Source of the DNA: Psococerastis gibbosa
Lineage: Eukaryota > Arthropoda > Insecta > Psocodea > Psocidae
Direction of reading: 5' to 3'
DNA length: 64,000 nt
Assembly (NCBI GenBank): GCA_963971405.1
Contig: OZ020484.1
Location: 3,906,001-3,970,000 of the forward strand
The notes below the pieces were generated by a model. It searched no databases and was not told the origin of the DNA. It saw only the letters and a program-made list of their open reading frames with translations. Positions 61,214 through 64,000 of this stretch are shown piece after piece. The position numbers were made by a program, and so were the translations under genes. Within the stretch, counting starts at the first letter, position 1; every line of letters starts with the position of its first letter.

Positions 61214-62224
61214 AAAGAACCGGTCCGAGTTTACTCGGGCATGCTTTCCAATTTATAAATTAGCAGATAGACGTAATGTGTAATTTTATAGTAAATAATT
61301 TCCATATGGTTAAATTTCTGATCCCTTAGGGGGGGGGGGGCGGGGGGTCCACCGCAATATTATATAAACCCCTTGAAACTCAATTGCATTTTCTGGGACG
61401 AACGGACGAATACATTGTAACAGTAGTAACAATGACATGGCACTCAATGTATGGGACTGTGAATTTTACATAATTTCTTTTTAAAAAAATATTTTGCACA
61501 GAACAAAACATTTTGTTTTTGGGAAAGTAAGCTGTTTAATTTTGTTACTCTATTGAACACCTAAAACCATCCCGTGGTTGGAGACCGTTATCAATATGGC
61601 TGCTAGTGTAGCCTGCACAAGAGAAGTACGCAATTTGGCGGGGAAACCCAGTGATATGTGTAGCCTGCACAAGCTAAGAGTTTTGGACCGGGTCCAGGTA
61701 TCCGTTCTGCTATGCTGCAATGTGTAAGACTTCGATATTTTTTACGTTGGTACTTATCTCTGATAGTTGGCTTATGGTTAACGGGTGCCTCGTAAGGCAT
61801 ATTATGGCTCCCGCCGCTCCAGTTAATGTATCTTTATGCTAAAACATACTTGAATGTAGAAATCATCAATTTTATTTTTTTATTTTTTTTACCCCCGAAG
61901 CAAACTATCAAGGGGCAAGCGACACACCGCATTTTGTTGACATTAACGACGACTACAATATATGTGAATTTAAAAGAAATCGTTGGAGCCATTTTTGAGA
62001 AATTATATATTAATTATATATATTTATTATATATAATTATATATTATATTCATAATTGTTTTAGACGTTTTTTTGGAGTTTTTGAGAATAAAACCCCCCA
62101 AATTGAGTTAGCCCAAAATAAAAATACATGTTCTCGAGGTATGATTTTTGTGCCAAATTTCATTTAAATTTAAATCGATGGAGTGGTTTGCCCGGAAATC
62201 GATGAACAGACAGACAGACAGAGC

Positions 62225-62258
<34 letters not shown>

Positions 62259-62389
62259 GCTACAGACAGACATTTCGTAAAAACCAATTTTATGGGTTCC
62301 TGGGATCTCAAAACGTGTAAATCTGTTGAAATCTCGGAATCGAAAATTTCAACCATCACAGAGCTTTCCTTATACTACGTATAAATTGG
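61214..62389 (-). repeat. R1 copy carrying the CAT...ATG element
   Basis: It starts AAAGAACCGGTCCGAGTTTA and ends CCTTATACTACGTATAAATTGG with a long CAGA tract (62208-62262) and a G tract (61329-61340). Interruptions: the CAT...ATG element at 61568-61838 and an AT-rich expansion at 62005-62055. Confidence 0.88.
61568..61838. mobile_element. 'CAT...ATG' element, 271 bp, in R1
   Basis: It is the reverse complement of 28921-29194: starts CATCCCGTGGTTGGAGACCG and ends TTAATGTATCTTTATG. CTAAAAC flanks both sides (61561-61567, 61839-61845); uninterrupted R1 reads AACACCTGAAACATGCC at this place. GTAGCCTGCACAAG occurs twice inside. Confidence 0.85.
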
Positions 62390-62397
62390 ACTTCTTT

Positions 62398-62612
62398 AAC
62401 TTTTTTACCTCCAGAAGCAAACTATCAAGGGGCAATCGACCCACCGCATTTTGTTAACATTAATTACAACTACAATACATGAGAAGTTAAAAGAATTCGT
62501 TGGAGCCGTTTTTGAGAAACAATTTTTTTAGACGTTTTTTTTTGGAGTGTTTTGAGAATAAAAACCCCCCAAATTGAGTTAGCCCAAAATAAAATAAAAA
62601 TAAAAAAGTTTT
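62398..62612 (-). repeat. R1 fragment (middle third)
   Basis: TTTTACCTCCAGAAGCAAAC, TATCAAGGGGCAATCGACCC, GTTGGAGCCGTTTTTGAGAA and AATTGAGTTAGCCCAAAATA repeat the middle of the neighbouring copy in the same orientation. Confidence 0.82.
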
Positions 62613-62614
62613 CT

Positions 62615-63320
62615 TGATCGAGTTTCTCAACTAGCTACCTAGATCGCCATTTCGTTTCAAGATGACGGCCGATTAAAACTTTAAAACATTCAAACATCTC
62701 AGTTACTATTGGTCAATGAGGAATGGAAGGAAATACGACTGAAAGTCTGTTTTGTTTCCTACAATAATGGTTATTAACACTGTTTTTACGACAAATCAAC
62801 GATTTCATGATGGCGTCGAATCAAGGTGAAAATAATGTGATACGGTGTACTTCAGCATAAGTTCATAGTCATCATTGTGGTTCGACATTTGCGGAACACA
62901 GGAGTGTTTAGTTTGTTGATGTTTTTCTCGGGAAAAGAATGGAGTCAATAGAGAGCGTAATTTTTCTTTAGAAGTCTTTTTAAGTTAATTGTAAATTACA
63001 TGCATAGTAATGACTTAATATTATTATTAAAGATATATTTATTCCTCAACAATTCATTGTTATAGCTCCTCCTGTGTAGAGGAAAAGCGGGGTCGGCGCT
63101 AGAGCGAAATTAGTATGAGGATCAACGGGGGGGGGGGGGGCTATCAAAATGCGTAAAACCCAATATTTCAGCCCTATTTTTCAAAAAAAAATCGTAATTA
63201 GTCTTAAACCCCTCCTTGGTCTCATTCTAGATCAGCGCCTGTAATATATCATTTGATTGGGACGATGCGTTAGCATGTAATCTCCCTACAACTGATCCGA
63301 GCCGAAAGGGATTTGTTATT
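62615..63320 (-). repeat. R2 copy 3, with an insertion near its end
   Basis: TTGATCGAGTTTCTCAACTA, TTCAAGATGACGGCCGATTA, ACGACAAATCAACGATTTCA, ACACAGGAGTGTTTAGTTTG, then TAGAGGAAAAGCGGGGTC. The terminal TAATCTCCCTACAACTGATC...CGAAAGGGATTT resumes at about 63279 after a ~190 bp insert bordered by GGCGCTAG and CTAGATCAGCGCC. Confidence 0.78.
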
Positions 63321-63454
63321 GCATTGGCGTGCGGAAATTGCAAACCCGCGGTTTTTTTAATGAAAGAAAATAACATTAAGTTTTGTACTGGAAATTTATA
63401 CATTGCCTACGGTCATTGGCTGCAACTTTTGTCCCAAAGCGGCTCTGGTGACAA

Positions 63455-63605
63455 GGTGGTAACTGGCAGCGTGCTTTTACATGTGCGAGTCTCAACACAC
63501 CTTGCGATCGGAGACGTATAGCAACTCGACACAAGTATCCCAGTGAGGCGATTGAAGAGGTTAATCGGATGCATTCATTAAATTGTTTCTAAGCTATTAC
63601 CTAAC
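63455..63605 (+). mobile_element. SINE-like repeat, A-tailed family (tail lost)
   Basis: ACAAGGTGGTAACTGGCAGC, ATGTGCGAGTCTCAACACAC, GCGATCGGAGACGTATAGCA, GGCGATTGAAGAGGTTAATC, GGATGCATTCATTAAATTGT match 28200-28355. Confidence 0.8.
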
Positions 63606-63609
63606 CTTT

Positions 63610-64000
63610 CATAAAAGAAAAGGTAAGCACGAGTTCTACAACTAGCAAAATAATATAGTATTTAGAACAAAAAACATATCCCAAAAACAGCTTGAATTAA
63701 CAGTAATAATTAGCTTATTACAATATCTAGCCTACGTAAGTTAATCCCACAGTAGAATTTAAAACAATGACATTTCTAACTTAATATTGTTTAAATTACC
63801 AAGTTACAAAACATAAGCTTACATGGGCACACATTATTTCATATAACATCACGCAGGGTCATTGTCACATTCAACGTGGAGCTATGCGTTTAAATACGTT
63901 TATTTTGACATGAAACCTGTCAGAAAAATTAACCTGCATGCCCAGTAATATTAGCGTTATTGTCACGTGAACACATTAAAGCAACAGTTAAAAAAAAACA
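63610..64000. other. Right edge, no gene seen
   Basis: AT-rich sequence without a supported frame or repeat partner in this window. Confidence 0.4.

Overview
This is animal nuclear DNA. The evidence is two conserved metazoan genes split by GT-AG introns, non-LTR retrotransposon (LINE) remains, tRNA- and 5S-derived short repeats, and many small inverted-repeat DNA elements. An invertebrate, perhaps an arthropod, fits the repeat types, but the species cannot be settled from the sequence.

Genes. At the left edge, on the minus strand, lies most of the gene for AHSA1, the activator of Hsp90 ATPase: three coding exons (2801-2324, 1565-1330, 527-289), with the last exon outside the window. On the plus strand, 5987-11631 is a complete five-exon EPHX4-like epoxide hydrolase (alpha/beta-hydrolase fold, about 386 residues) whose phases join exactly at all four introns. 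Between the two lies a 5'-truncated LINE with an open reverse transcriptase frame (3950-5458, minus). I found no host gene to the right of 11631.

Repeats. The other 52 kb is a dense, often nested repeat landscape. I could group it by comparing copies within the window: (1) an ~865 bp element with GCTTTCC ends, an internal GTCT microsatellite and a fixed poly-C tract ('R1', about eleven copies or pieces); (2) a ~1 kb element with a GCCGCCATCTTG box ('R2', three copies); (3) TWA-targeting PIF/Harbinger-type MITEs in two length classes that share their ends (five copies); (4) a 386 bp TTAA-flanked fold-back pair; (5) several hAT-type MITEs with 8 bp target duplications; (6) a pogo-type MITE; (7) SINEs with tRNA-like heads, a poly-A-tailed SINE-like repeat and a 5S rRNA-like segment; (8) 3' ends of at least three LINE families; (9) a 207 bp satellite with six near-identical units at 55628-56869, and smaller tandem arrays.

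Insertions inside insertions allow relative dating. Examples are R1 split by a hAT MITE that is itself split by another element (51440-52810), and a SINE split by a LINE fragment with a 13 bp target duplication (24669-25035). I see no new multi-gene system. What may be undescribed here is the set of non-autonomous repeat families, notably R1, R2 and a ~270 bp 'CAT...ATG' element inserted once in each of them.
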